The translations under genes were made by a program, and so were the position numbers. Below, one piece after another: positions 24,719-37,795 of a DNA stretch of 64,000 nucleotides. Source of the DNA: Paragonimus westermani (lineage: Eukaryota; Platyhelminthes; Trematoda; Plagiorchiida; Troglotrematidae); NCBI GenBank assembly GCA_008508345.1, contig QNGE01000119.1:150862-214861 (forward strand), in the 5' to 3' direction. Positions within the stretch are counted from its first letter, which is position 1, and every line of letters starts with the position of its first letter. The notes under the pieces are model-generated. The model was not told the DNA's origin. It saw nothing but the letters and a program-made list of their open reading frames with translations, and searched no databases.

Positions 24719-27700
24719 TCAACTTCTACATTTGGCTTTGTCTGAAGGTTAAAAGAAAGACCAGGAAATGAGACGCGTGGTCCCGATATATTCGGTGTAG
24801 ACTGTAGTCGGTTAACTTTGTTGTCCGTTGCGCTTTTTGCTATAAACTCTGAGTCAATCTTTGTATTATTTGTACTTTTGTATTTCTCTGAGATTATCTG
24901 ATGAATGAGCTTTGAGGAACCGTCAAGTCTCGACAGGGTGCGTTTCCGGAATTCAGTGTCAGAAATTTATTGTAGCCCACACACAAATTGAAAATGTCTA
25001 CACTGATCCATTATGAATTCCCTCGAGTTGAACATTTCGGCCTCTACACGACACAAAATCTTATGATTTTTATTTTATGATATAAAGGCATTTGTTACGA
25101 GTATGAAACAACAAAGAATGACAGCTGAATATTTGTGCGTGACACTTCATTGTTTCCATAAAGTCATATCTATCGCTTTCTCAAACAGAATTAAGTTAGC
25201 CTACCTCTGGTGCTCAAAAGCACCAAGATTACGCACCATTAATCTCACTGTTGTAAACCCTCGAAAGAATACGTTGATTTACTCATGGTATAGTAATGCG
25301 CTTGAAAGAAATCAGACTCTCCTCCTTGTAATAACTGACACGAAAAATCTTGGTCCGGATGATAACGCGTCTGTCCCCGTTAATCGCTCCCAAGACAAAC
25401 CAAAAGACGGGTGCAAATACAACTTTGAACCTCTTCAAAGGGAGAAAATTATAGGGTATTTATGTGGAGCATAGAGACCTACATACATTCTCAGATCAGA
25501 AAACCGAAGGATATTTACCGAAAATAGTAGTTAGGGTTACTTAGCCAACATAGCGGAATAAAGTTCGAAAAGGTGAAAAACTAACGAAGCTTACCTCTCT
25601 ACTGTTCGGAACATTTCCGTTCATTCTGATTCGGTAAAATCGTTGTCTCGAGGAAGGGGGCAGTTTTGGACGAGAAAAAATGGATACCCTAACACTCAGC
25701 TTGCAATTGACTTATCAATCTGCACAATCCACACTGAATATATCTCCCGATCTTGAGTACCATTGCTCGAACAGTGTTCCTGGTTGTGGTTCATACAGAA
25801 GTTCCGTGATTGTACCAGTGGGGTTATCACTGGTTACTCCTGGTAAATCTAACTGACGTGGTGTACACCGTTCCGTCCATTCGTCAGAGTATCAGTGAGT
25901 TAATTCTGCGCCAGAATCATTTGCATAAATATATCCATGCATCCTGCCATAATTCTCTGTTATGGTGAACGTGTGAAGTCGATTCTGTAGCAAATGATGT
26001 GGCTCCAATTCGGTCAGAGAGACAGAGGAACGAAAATCGCCTGAGTTTCAAATAAGTACACGTCGCAATAACAACGTCGCGTGCCTCACGCGCTCGACCT
26101 CATGGAAAGCCAGATCAACAGCGCACATCACTTTAATCTAATCAAAATCAAGGTCAGTGCAAGTACACTCGATAACGCTGTCTGCTCACGTGATATCTGC
26201 GATGGCCTCTACCACCAGGGATCAAATCTAACTGCTGGACCAGCAGATAGCGCAAGTTCGTCAGCCCACGGGTCTATATGTCCAATCCAGTGACAAATGA
26301 TCCTGATTTCAAAGCGATTGTAACAGTGAACTACGCACTGGTACCGCGAACAGAAGGGCCGAAAATGATTGAGCATGCAACATGTGATAAATATGACGGA
26401 AATTGATATTCGCAAAATAAAAATGATCAACCTGATGAAGTCCGAGGTATATCGTGATCTGAAGCAGTTATATCCACGAGTAAATTTAGTACACAAGTAA
26501 GATTACGTAAGATGTACTCTGCAGAGACAATTTGACCGATTTATTCGGTTACGGTTATGTTCACTTGGCATACAAAGATTTGATTAAGCGTAAAATAGGA
26601 ATGAGTCCTCGGCTGTAATAAAAACACAAAACCATTCACGTTCGGATGGGCCGTCATGATTTAAAAACAAACAAACAAAATTCAAATTTTAGACTGCTGC
26701 AGATAATATCGATTTTACACTGTGGCACGCCTAGATAAACGGATGCTAACAGGTAGCCGAAGAGTGAGCTGAGGCCGTTGCGACACACCGTTCTAAACCT
26801 TCACTTCGTGTACAAAACAAATGTTAGTTAATCTACCAACACCATGTTGTTAAGGGTTTGTCGTCGTGAGTTTATATTATTTTTTAAGTGAATTTTAATT
26901 TCGTTTGTCGGGGTATGAAAGGAAAGATTCGCGTGTATTTAGGAGAACAGAAAAAGGAACGCCCAGCGTAAGCTGTTCAAGATTATTGAGACCAAGAGGT
27001 GCACGTGTATATTAGAAAAGCAAGCATTTTCCGAGACTCTGTCAGAACGGCACTCCAGTTGGGTGAAACTGTAGTCAATAAAAGCCCATGTGAAAGCTTT
27101 TGCAAGCCCAACGAACGTTGATTAGTGTCATCTGACCAGAAGAACGATCAGTTGTTGCATCGAGCTTACTTTTTGGAGGCTGGTAAGTAAAACGTTTTTG
27201 CTTAACGTACGTCACATCCAAACAACCTAAATGCTTGAGCCAAAATCTGAAATACGATAGTAGGCCAACCAGTCAGAATTCTACATTGTTGAAACCCGCT
27301 AACAACTCCAGCGATCAGTAAACTCGAGACACCCAAGCTCTTTTTAAGAGGTTAATCACTTTCTCTCCTGTATACTTTAATTTTGTCCACTTTTGTTACG
27401 AGGTAATCAACGACCAGGACTCTCGTTATCTTGTAGATCACTGAGAGCAGAGCTATGGGTAGACAGCAGACCAGGTCAACTCTGTACCTACGTTTTAAAA
27501 TCGGGATGATCGTAAGTTCATTCCAGACCTTCAGCAGACTGTCAGTTGATATTGAATGACTGGTAAGAACAGTTTACCGTTCAGAAAATGTTATTCCACA
27601 TTTCTCTACGACGATTGGGTTATCGACTCCCGATGCGGGTGACTTGTTTGGCAGAAGCTTCTCCAATGTGCAACATGCGTGTAACTAAGAAAAATGTCAA

Positions 27701-30700
27701 GTAAACTATTTTTTATTTGTTTAACAGTCGCATTAGATGAGCAATCATGCGTATCTCACCAAGTCACTAAATCTGGCAGATGTTCACAGTTGGAGAATAT
27801 CGGTTAGTAAATTTGTTGAAGTTTGTTTGATACGTTTGCCTTTCTGCGTTTGATGTCGTGATACCTGTTGAGTTCGGTGAAGCACACTTGGTTTGATTGT
27901 AGAAAATTAGTTCTAAATTTACTTCTAATTTGCCTTTTTGATGGATTCAGCGAACAATCATGATGAATCCTGTGTCTTGACCATACACGGAAAATGTATC
28001 TCTGTTTTCATGTTTCTTAAAACTATCACTGCGCATTCATTGAAATCATTTTGCTTAATATTGTTTGACCGTTTCAACAGGCTTGATTGATGGCAGAGTT
28101 TGACTACCCCGGTTTGAACAAGTTTTCTGTTGGATAAGCAGAAAAAAATCATTTCGATCTTGACGTTTTCTCGGACCGGGAAAGTAGTCTCACCTGTCTG
28201 GATCAGGTTAAGCAGAACCGTCGACTGCGTGTTACTGAGTGGATCGTCTTGAAATGCCAATTGGCATTATGTTCATTTTTTAATGTTATTTTACTGGAAA
28301 CAATTTGACCTTGTGATAGAGTTCTTGTTGGTATTTAAGTTGATCTCTTTTGATTATGGTATAAATGCGATTGCAAAATTGGGTATATTCTTCTCAAGCA
28401 AAACCAAAAATGATGCTAATTGTTGAATTAACAATTCGCCAATGGCATCATCCTTTGACAGACAGGTGTACAAGGGTCTAGATCATAACACGAAGGTTGT
28501 TCGCCAGTAGTGGGTTCGGTTCACAGAGCCTTTTTGACCGTAATAAACACATTGATAATCTGAAACTTACAGTGTTCTTTTTAACCAGCAAACCTCTTGA
28601 AAGTTTCTCGAAACTTAGGACATCCAGGGAACCACAACAGAATCGTTTTGCTGGAGAGAAAAAGAAGAAAAGACAATGAACCTACAGTTCGTTCACCTTG
28701 ACGGACACTACAAAGTAAATACCTGAGACACCGAGACCAGCACATTTAAGATGTCACTGTTACATCAGCGGATAATTGTGTACCGACCAGTTATTGTATT
28801 CACTCTCCATGACGGTAGTTCTGTGATGTTTTCCGGTTGGGAAGAGCGCAATAAAAAGTAAGTTATATATTTTTCTAATAGCTTAGGATATCCCTAGTCT
28901 CTCCAGAGCGAATTCAGTCTAGACGGAAGCTCTGACCTTAATTGCACTCACCTGCGGCGTCCACCTCGGGTTACGTTTCATATGATAACTGGTATCGAGA
29001 AGTCAATGGTGTCGTAACAAGTCAACCACAGCAGAAGTAACAACTCTGTTAGAATACACCTTAACCCAGATAAACCTATCCACCGGCCGTCGTTGTCGGA
29101 TAGGCAAAGAGTTGGTTAACGTAATGCAGGAGTGTTTTTATGCACAGTACGTATGCTTCAGAAAGCGTGGGCTTCCTTTTTCAAGCTGTGGTCGATCTGG
29201 ATCAGTATCGATTTCTAACATCTCATCGGGCTCTGTGATCTAAAAGTCACTGCCGTAAATCGTATGTCACTGCCAGCTTCAGTAAGCAAACCTCAGTCAC
29301 TACAACTAATCTTCCTAACAGAAGAGATGATGGAACAGGCGCACACAGACTGGCATTCCACCCGTGCATGGTTGCCTATTGGGATCATGCACCATTCGGA
29401 CTGACCGAGAAATGTCAGATCTAAGTGGGGACAAAATTATAATGTTACAAACCTCAATGCAACTGATCCAAGGAATTCCACCATATGCGGAATCCATTCT
29501 TGGAATTCCAAAAAACCTCGAGTCACCACCATTCCAATAGGGTTTGGAAACATCAAAGAGCACTACAGAAGGTCGGTTTAACCTTTCATGCTTGCGGAAT
29601 CTTCTCAGTCAGATTCGTCCGCTATACTCGTTGCACGTGGTGGAACTGACCCTGGTATTTTTTTAATACCGAGGAGGTTTCACTCTACAGTGGACTGGAC
29701 TGGCTTCAACATCTGTATATCCAGCGAAACGCATGTAGAACAGACAGCATGAGGATCCGAGCTAAGGAGGAAACACGTGAGGATGAATTGCCCACCCCTG
29801 TTATATCAATGGTTTGCAGTGACAGAAAAACAGGTAAGAGAAACGGTGCAATTTTTATGATTTCGTAAATAAAGACCTCATTTGTGTTCCGCACGTTGCT
29901 TTTAAATCTTCCTCAATCAATTTCGTAACTAGCTAACGTCACCCAAAACTTCACTTATTTGATTGGTTTCGTCTATCAATAACCTTCAGTCCACCGGGAT
30001 TCTGACAGTCTTATATAAAACTGCACTCACATTATTGCCTTTAGGTTACATTCAACCTATAATGACACAAAGGTTATGCATTGTTGGCGACCTCTAACCG
30101 GAGCGAACTTCGAGAATAATGCTTCCTTTTGAAAGGAGCTAACTGTAAAGTCCATTTGTGTGCGAATGCTAAGACTTATCATGAATGGTGTTCAACTAAT
30201 GGCGAAGAAAGTTCCTATTATCTGTTAGTCGTAAAATCTATTTTCAAAGATGGATATGAAAAAGTCCTGACAGACTGCCGAATAATAACTCGGTTTTCAA
30301 TGGTCCCTGAAGTAACGGTGGTTTTTTCCGGGCCAAGATAGAAGACCGAAAGTTCGTCACCACGGATCACCGTGGGTTTCCTATGCGACAGGCGCGCGTC
30401 ATGAATCTGATGACTGCTTGTGAACTTTGAATGAAGGCTGTCAGCGCTAGACTGGCGGTCGATTTGATCTATATTACTTTCTAATAGAAATTTATGGAAA
30501 CTTCTACCCGTAGTCTCTTACACTTAGCTCAACTTCATAATATGCGTACACCCGGAACTAAACGTACAGCTTGTCAGTCTTAAAACTGAAAATTATTTTC
30601 CGTTTATTGAAAATCCTTACAGCTGACCAACCACATTTGTGGGTCTCAGGGGACTGTTAAAAATAGATCACTTCTCATTATGTTATAGACACCGTTGGGA

Positions 30701-31640
30701 ACTCATTTTCATCCACAGGTTTCTCCTAAGTCAGATTACCCACTGAGTACGATTGAACGCTCAAGGAAACATTCTCTGAAGCTATGTTTTTGGAATGGCC
30801 AGTGTGTAGACAAAACTGTACTGTCGTTCGGATCTTTTTACATACGAGCAAATTACTCAACTACCTGAATTAACCGAATTTTAATTTTTTTACTAGATCA
30901 GCATATACGTGAGGGACAACTAGCACTGTGGGCACCTGGTTACCTTTTTAGTCCACTCACAGAGACCAGTCAATATGCATATATGACTGGAAATTGTTTC
31001 ATAGTATTTAAGTGTTTTTCACTGTTATGATTGCCCACCGGTGGCTTCGATCAAGTTTCAGTTCCAGCAATTCCGCTCACATTTTCTTTACATTCATAGA
31101 AAGTTCGACGTGTTTTCTCCGACCAACACAGCAACACACAAACAAAGGTCCTACCTCTTCTGCGATAACCTACGGAAGTGGGAGATAGCGTTAAATAATT
31201 TGTGCAGTTCCGTCTGCCTGTCGTGATTCAACGAAAACTACGACTGATCCCTAAGTTCCCTTCTTAAGATTTAGTTAGGAGTTTATTCAGACCTCTGACA
31301 GTTCCAAATCTGACACGAATATGTTGACGAATTCTGCCTTCGGCATCTGTTATGGTCCACTGTTAGCCACGAGACAGTAAGACTTTTGTAATCTAGTCGT
31401 ACAAATATGGCGATGGTACAATCAAAATGACATGAGTTCAGTGACAACTCTGGTGTTTTTATTGCTTTTCAAAAGTTTTCCAGGTAGACCTTTTGAATTT
31501 CATCTGACCCTATGGAATAGCTCACGTGACCGATTATTGCAGGCAAATGGTTATACTTATCGCTTCACGTCGCCTGTTTGTACAAACTATTTTAATTGAT
31601 AATGAGTAGTGTGGCAGGTTTATGATTTTAGATGAGACCT
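24719..31640. other. Long intergenic stretch, no recognisable gene
   Basis: The longest open frame is 123 codons at 25103-25474 (plus). It begins with Met but has no recognised domain, signal or clear splice context. Smaller frames at 26209-26496 and 27958-28260 (minus) are also unassigned. No repeat family shared with the rest of the window was spotted. Confidence 0.5.
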
Positions 31641-31644
31641 ATCT

Positions 31645-31649
31645 GTGAA
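31645..31649 (-). terminator. Pol III T5 terminator of the tRNA-like unit
   Basis: Five A on the plus strand (TTTTT on the transcribed minus-strand RNA sense) begin 7 bases after the tRNA-like 3' end. RNA polymerase III stops at runs of four or more T, so position and length fit a functional terminator. Confidence 0.65.
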
Positions 31650-31656
31650 AAATCAG

Positions 31657-31736
31657 GGCTTCGGCTGGATTCGAACCAGCGACAGACACGGCATGCCTCA
31701 ACGCGGCAAGCGCTCTACCAGCTGAGCTACGAAGCC
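31657..31736 (-). tRNA. tRNA-like gene or tRNA-derived repeat, non-canonical anticodon region
   Basis: The 80-nt minus-strand sequence has a perfect 7 bp acceptor stem (GGCTTCG with CGAAGCC), a D arm with GCTC/GAGC, and a consensus A box TAGCTCAGCTGG. The T arm is perfect (GCTGG, TTCGAAT, CCAGC), with a B box GGTTCGAATCC. A T5 terminator follows. The middle is odd: 30 nt lie between D and T arms where about 22 are usual. The best stem is only 4 bp (TGCC/GGCA) around loop GCGTTGA, which lacks the U expected before the anticodon, and about 13 nt are left as a variable region. It may be a tRNA pseudogene, the head of a tRNA-derived SINE, or an unusual tRNA. No CCA is encoded. Overlapping open frames on both strands are translations of this RNA. 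Confidence 0.7.
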
Positions 31737-31739
31737 ACA

Positions 31740-34700
31740 CCAGGAGCTCGGAAATTTCACATTTGGACTCTGTTACCCACCCGTCCCACTGTCTCATATG
31801 GAATCCACCAAATGATTCAGGGGATCGACTGCCCCGACAGGATTTCTCAAACAGTTCATGCTGGAATTCACCAACGCCACTGCTGAACATAGAAATTGTA
31901 TTACTAATGAGTAGTGTGGAAGATTTATTTATTTATTTATTTGTGCAAAGCGGTCCAGCAACTTGTCGGTGTAGGAGTTAGATCAGTTCTTTGCAGATTG
32001 TGCACATGTGAGATCTGCCCATCAAGTCACCTATGGTTGTCACAGCTTAAACTCAACTGCAGAGTACGTTAAAACTCGCCCAACCACTGAACGAAGCTGA
32101 ATCAATCGAAAACAAACAGGACCCTGTTCCTGTCACTCATGCTGCTTGAAATAACACTTTATACGTCATACTTCCGCGGAACGTTTACTTAGGAACACCA
32201 GTGCGGTCGAAATGTATATTTACTTATCATTCACACAACAAACATTGCCAGCACTCCAATATATGTGAATAAACAAATAGGCTATCAGCTACCGTAGTCA
32301 AAGCATACGATTATATACAGTTAAATAACCAAGAATAACAACTAATTCATGCACATGGTCATAAGCGTCTTAAATTGGCAAACACGACCGTGTACTTCCC
32401 CATAAGGCACATAAGGCTACTGACCCCTTTATGACCTAGTCACATCCGGTGTCACCATCGCGATAGTAATTAGGTATCTTGACTACCCATCATTGTCGTC
32501 GTATCATGCCAACTTTAGTCAAACAGTTGGAGAGCAGATACTACGCCTGCACTGGCATAAATGGCCTTATTGTTACAAACCACATAGACCAGCACTTCCG
32601 TTCGGACTGTTCATAATGCACGACTAACAGTGTGCGCCAGATGGAATCAAGGTCACAGCAATTAAAAATGGCGGTCATTTAATACAGGCGCCGTGAATGG
32701 ACGTTTTCCAGGTCTGCCGCCTGGTTGATGGGTGTAGGAAGTTCGTTTAGCGGGTGTGATTCGGCAGTCAGAAATGCGTATAATTCTAAGCCGTCCGATG
32801 AGGGGTAAACCGAAAGATCAGGTTAAGCTGAGCTTTTAGCATTACCGACAATCGACATTTCTGTGAGGTATGCCACTGTAGAGGAATAAAAAACAACGTC
32901 AATTAAGGTGGCAATCAGATTAAAAAAATAACGTAAAATTAAAATCACAATTTATTCAGATCGGAAAAATGAGTGTGAATCATAAACTCTTTTGTTGAAA
33001 TGGTAACGTTTTTTGTACCCGTTAGATGTGTGACATCTTAGTTGTGTTTGCTACCTGTGGTTATGTAAAATGGATATACTCAACTACTAAAACACTGATC
33101 CGAGAATATGGTCAATCGGCTTTCCAACCCAGATCAATATATTGCCTGGTAAAACTCCTCCTCAGCCACTTCCAATGTTCAAGAGAGTCAACGCTCCAAT
33201 TCACTTTGAATAGTTTTCACTACGAAGCGACCTTGTTTGGTTTCTCTCAGACACCGATCGTCCCATGATCGACAGTCCTCTAGGTGCTAGTGAGCACATC
33301 AAGTTGTCCCGTCCTACGTTAATATTGTTGTGTTCACTTTCGGCTCATAACCGCAGTTTATTTTTCTTCGTAGCTATAAGTTTTTATTCGGTGATCATTT
33401 TTAGACAGTTACGGTCATTTCACCTGATGATCATCAATCAGCGGTAAGTTTTGCCCTGCTGACCTCATACTTCACTCAGACGCAGCCAAACTGATGGCTT
33501 GAGCTGTTTTGGTGTCATCGCTATCCGGAGACAAACACGCCTACTGAGTGTGACGAAACACTGTATCTTTATGAACCCGCCAAAACACTTTGTTCGGCAG
33601 ACGCCCTCCAGTTCATCAGTCGACTATGCAGGGCAAACGAAGTGCCTGTATACAAACATAGTATGTGAACGTAGTAAATGGTCACTGATCGATAAAACTG
33701 ACGAGAATCAGGTAGAAAACGATGTTCATGGACCAACAACAATAAGTAATTGCTGAAAAATGCAATCAACTGTGGTCATCGGCTCTGTGACATCGGGGAA
33801 ATCATCGATGGCTGTTGTGAGATTTCAAGTTGTACGAAGTCAAGAAACGATGCCAGAGAGTGTGCACGGACTTATGGCTTCAGATCTGGGACCAAAGCAC
33901 ATGTAATACGAGGACAACAAGCGTGTATAGTCAGATAGTAAAACATCCGGAACAAAAAAACGTGTCGGACCATCGTGTCTTAATTGCCAGTATACAGGGA
34001 TCTCCCTTGAAGTCACAAACAGAATAGGAAACAAGGATTAAAAATTAGAATGTGAAATCGTCGAGATGGTTTTCAGGGATCAGTTGGACTAGTGTGGACA
34101 ACCCATCAGATTGGCATAAAATGACTTGTTCCGCACGGACTGAAACTACGTGACGCCTACCCAGTTCGTGCTTCGGAGGATCAAGGTATATCTGCGTATC
34201 GGTACGCCACTCACTTTGTCCACTGGCGATGGTGACCAAAACCGGTCGAGGCAAGGGGGAGCGGAAGTTGGACAGACCATCCACTGAGTGTTAGTAAGAA
34301 CACTGCAATGGTGGTTGATCCGTTTCAAGAAATATCCCAGTTCCAACCGTCCCATGATTAAATCGAGTTTACTGGGTGTATTAGAATCGACACCTACTGA
34401 TGGAATCACGTCTCACCTTTAAACCCGAAGTGTCGATTGATTTGGGATTTGTAATGCTGCGCTAGTTTATCGACCTAGTTATAAATGCTGTAACAGATCC
34501 AGAACTTCATTCACCTTTTCTGTACTGGTAACTGTAAACATTAGCACCTGAACAACAGAAAATACAGTTTCCAGTGGAATAGTACATCTATTTACTACAC
34601 CAGCGGAAGTTAACATTAGTTTTACATAATGGGCGTCTTGTTGTCAAGCCATCAGGGGCGAGCGAGGTTCATCGTGGTTTGGCCAACACGAGTTATCTCT

Positions 34701-35341
34701 CTCAATTATCAATCCACACCATAATGTTCAAATGTTCGGCGTCACTCGCACGGCCTTTGGTCACGATACTCTCTAGAAAACCGTCAATTCACTAGGAATG
34801 CCAATCAGTCGTATCTAAGGCAACACAATGTGACTCCCTGATTAGGCTTCATTTCATCGGTTTTCAGTCAATATGTTGTCGAAAATTAGAAAATAACGGT
34901 AGTCTTCCGAAATAAAAGCTTTGTATACTTGAAGATAGAACAAAAGAGGTCGGAACAAAGTGTTTACAACAAACCCCAATGTGGAACTGTTACCAGTTTT
35001 CTGACGAAGAGCGGGAAAGGTCCAGGTTGGTCACATGATCCTACAAGGGACCGTATATCAGTAGAGTGGTGCTGTCCATTGCAATTCGTGTACACATTAT
35101 GTGATGGCTGCAAAAAGGACAAACACCGAACACGGTAGCTTCATTTTCATACACACTTAAACCCATGAACAACACGGTGAGATGTCCCTGTTGGGAGATT
35201 GTTTGTGGGCTTGCCCTTGCCCGTGCATATTCACTAGAAAATTTATTCCTGGAAATTAGCCCCTACAGTCTCCGGCACCATTCTACACTTAAATTTTTAA
35301 TCACAGAAGCCTTCAAGAGATAGACAGGAAAAGACGTCCGT
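31740..35341. other. Intergenic stretch, no recognisable gene
   Basis: This begins beside the tRNA-like unit and ends at the palindromic repeat. Open frames at 33026-33268, 33499-33769 and 34045-34409 are short, partly overlapping on opposite strands, and without known motifs. Nothing else could be supported. Confidence 0.55.
31921..31943. repeat. (ATTT)n microsatellite
   Basis: About five tandem ATTT tetramers, interrupted only at the ends. Confidence 0.9.
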
Positions 35342-35493
35342 ACCAAATTTAGTACGAATGAAGTTGAACACTTTGGGCGTCGTGTTTAACATGTTATTGA
35401 TAAACAGATTGGGAATGACACAACGTTACGAGCAAGTTGTAATACCCTACGTTTCAACCACTTCGGGTGGCCTTCCTCAGGAGTGTTGTAATC
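35342..35493 (-). repeat. Dispersed repeat with hammerhead-like core, copy 2
   Basis: About 96% identical to 4830-4982 over 152-153 bp. Its minus strand (plus positions 35449-35483) has CTGAGGA, a GGCCAC/GTGGTT stem and GAAAC. One loop-side change relative to the other copies leaves a 6 bp stem. It forms the left arm of the palindrome at 35394-35632. Confidence 0.8.
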
Positions 35494-35632
35494 GAAATCA
35501 CATTGACAATGTGACAATGTCAATGTGATTTCGATTACAACACTCCTGAGGAAGGCCACCCGAGGTGGTTGAAACGTAGAGTATTACAGCTTGCTCGTAA
35601 CGTTGTGTCATTCCCAATCTGTTTACCAATAG
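35394..35632. repeat. ~230 bp near-perfect palindrome of the dispersed repeat
   Basis: Positions 35401-35507 and 35519-35625 are inverted copies (sum 71026) of 107 bp each, with about three mismatches, around an 11 bp centre. A further ~6 bp match outside. The right arm is copy 3 of the dispersed repeat, with its hammerhead-like core on the plus strand at 35543-35577. The innermost 14 bp (gaaatcacattgac and its complement) are absent from the copy at 4830-4982. The palindrome therefore arose from two head-to-head copies, or from fold-back copying of one. Confidence 0.93.
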
Positions 35633-35875
35633 AAAAAAAATCCCATCGAAATACAAAAAGCCGTCGCACATCAACCGGGTCACACCAAAGAGAGCTAGAG
35701 GACTTCTGACAAGCCAGAACTACCAGTACTGACATTGTGTGTTTCAGTGCAAACGAGGGCCACAGCTGGGAACACATATGCTGAACAGATAAGTGGTAGG
35801 AAATTTTGGTGATTGAAATCAAACGTCAATCACAAGTGACGGTGTTCTGGTAATCCGAAGAACGCCTCGGTTGTA
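35633..35875. other. Short spacer
   Basis: An A8 run follows the palindrome at about 35633. Short open frames here read back into the palindrome and carry no known motif. Confidence 0.5.
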
Positions 35876-36095
35876 GTGGGGACGAGCGACCACACCATAC
35901 TACTCGCACCAATATTATTCAGCATGGATTTTGACATCGATAAGACCGCAGGAGAAATACAAGGAAGAACACTAGAGTGCAGCATTGCACGAAATGGTTC
36001 TTGCTACATAAAGAAGCTGGGCGTTGGCGTCAGTGGTAACCGTGACGTTCTGAGACGAGTGTCATACGCAGATGAGTGTTTTTGTTTGTAATCCT
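35876..36095 (+). mobile_element. Possible LINE RT scrap
   Basis: A 71-codon plus-strand frame contains 'LLAPILFSM' near its start and 'VLRRVSYADECF' near its end. In non-LTR RTs a 'GCVLAPxLFSM'-type box is followed about 50-60 residues later by 'YADD', so spacing and both motifs fit a short palm fragment. The middle has no clear similarity and the second catalytic Asp would be Glu. It abuts the Gypsy gag relic. It could be chance. Confidence 0.35.
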
Positions 36096-36129
36096 GTTGA
36101 AACACATAACCCATGGATCGGGTTTCCGA

Positions 36130-37795
36130 ATAAATAACCCCTATGCCGTTCGCGTTATCGCCCCACAACAATTGGTGCCATGACCAGGACTGCAGATTGA
36201 AGGTCCCATGGCTGCAGCTGTTTGAGGATGGAGTTTCCTGGGGGACTTCGAGGACTTGGCGGAGGCTGTCGGAGTCAATACCGACTGGGCGAAGCTGGCA
36301 ACCCTGCGGGTGCTTCTCGAGGACAGGGCGAAAGCGGTGCTGGATGCGGCGCGACGAGACCATGCGGAGCTGGAGTGAGCCGCCGCGAAGGAGGCAATGA
36401 GACAGTTCAAGGGCGTCTGGCTCGAACCAGAAGGCGACACCCTGGTTTGTGCCGTGTCACTGCGGGCAGCGTTGTCAAGATCCTTGCCACACTTGAACCA
36501 GAACTCGGAAAAACGCATGCTGAAAGATCAGTTCATTGAGGGAGTGCCACCAGCAGTCGGGGATCAGTTCAGGGTTGCTCTCATCGCACATCCGATGACG
36601 CTGATGTTCGTCAATTGTTGGCGGAAGACTCCCCGATGGTCAACTAGTTGGAGGCAAGTGAACAAAGTGAACCGAATGACCTTCGAAGCGCAGTGGAAAG
36701 GTTGACACGAGAAGTTGCGGCTTTGAAGGTGAAGAAGAAGAGGAATTGTAGCGATGTCTGTTACAGATGCGGAAGACGTGAACATTGGCGAAGATTGCGC
36801 CCATTTGGTTAGAAATCAAAGGTAGCTCGAAGTACTGTTTGATTGACACTGGGACCACGAGTTCACTGATTAGCCTGAGGCCAGGAAGGATTGTTCGGCT
36901 GTGTGCGATGGTCGTTCGAACAGTCGGTCGGCTTACCCTCAAAGTTGATGGCCTGGCAGAATGTGGTCTGAGGTTCGATGACCACATAACCACAATCGGC
37001 CACAATCATTCTCCCCGACGCACGTCAGACCATATTAGGAGCGGATTTTCTTGACCGAGCTGAGGTCATGACTGATTTGAAGCATGATAAACTCGTAATG
37101 AAGTATGGAGTGGTTCCATTAATAAGAAAGCGCAAACCTCTGTTAGGATAAATTGAGGCGAACGCACCCAGATCAATACCAAATTGAAACAACCAGTTGT
37201 TGATTGAAGTTATTTACTACGGATCAGGATCCTTATGGCTATTGTGACTGGGTTGAACACGAAATCTCTATCCAGCAGAATTGATTTCGTTCAATTGGCC
37301 CCAGAAGAACCACAATACACCTGCAGCCGGAAAGTGTACAAGTGAAGGACATGCTGAAGGAAGAAATGATCGAGGAGACTGATAGCTCCTTCACTTCTCC
37401 CATCTTGCTGGTGAGGAAACCTAATGGTAAATTTCGATTTTGCGTCGACTTCAGGCGGTTCAACGAGATTACAGACAATAAAGTGGTAACAGCCCCAGCG
37501 GTAGTGGAGATTTCTGACAAGCTACAGAACGCCAGGGTGTTTACAGTGTTGGACTTGCAGTCCATATATTGGTAGATTCCATTCAAACAATCGGACCGAG
37601 GTAAGACAGCATTCACAATGTAATACCGTTTCAAACGCACGACGTTCGGGCAGTCAGGCGCCCCTTTCACGTTCAGACGACTGATGTTGAAGTTGCTGGA
37701 CGGAATGAGCCATACTTTTGTCCATGGAGACAATATCATAATTTACATAGCGAATGAGACAGAACATCCAGTACACGGTTCACCTGTATTGCAGA
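36130..37795 (+). mobile_element. Ty3/Gypsy gag-protease-RT remnant
   Basis: Plus-strand LTR-retrotransposon relic with several frameshifts. Gag (about 36180-36700) reads 'FEDLAEAVGVNTDW' and 'SALSRSLPHL'-like helices, then 'MLKDQFIEGVPPAVGDQFRV', characteristic of flatworm Gypsy gag. A CCHC-like zinc knuckle 'CYRCGRREHW' lies at about 36755, its last Cys not in frame. The aspartic protease follows at about 36785-36890 with 'LIDTGTTSSLISL' (DTG active site). RT (37342-37740) shows 'EEMIEETDSSFTSPILLVRK', 'FRFCVDFRRFNEIT', then 'VFTVLDLQ'. The YxDD site reads 'HGDNIIIY', with catalytic Asp lost. Sequence runs out near 'VLQRI' at about 37795, where LINE sequence begins. No LTR was identified. 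It overlaps the RT part of the Gypsy fragment at 41.2 kb, so the two are different copies. Confidence 0.9.

Noticed and set aside
25103..25474. 123-codon frame as a small gene
   Set aside because: No domain, signal peptide, splice context or conservation evidence. Frames of this length are expected by chance in 64 kb.
36004..36518. 119- and 125-codon minus-strand frames
   Set aside because: Antisense to the Gypsy gag relic at 36130-37795.
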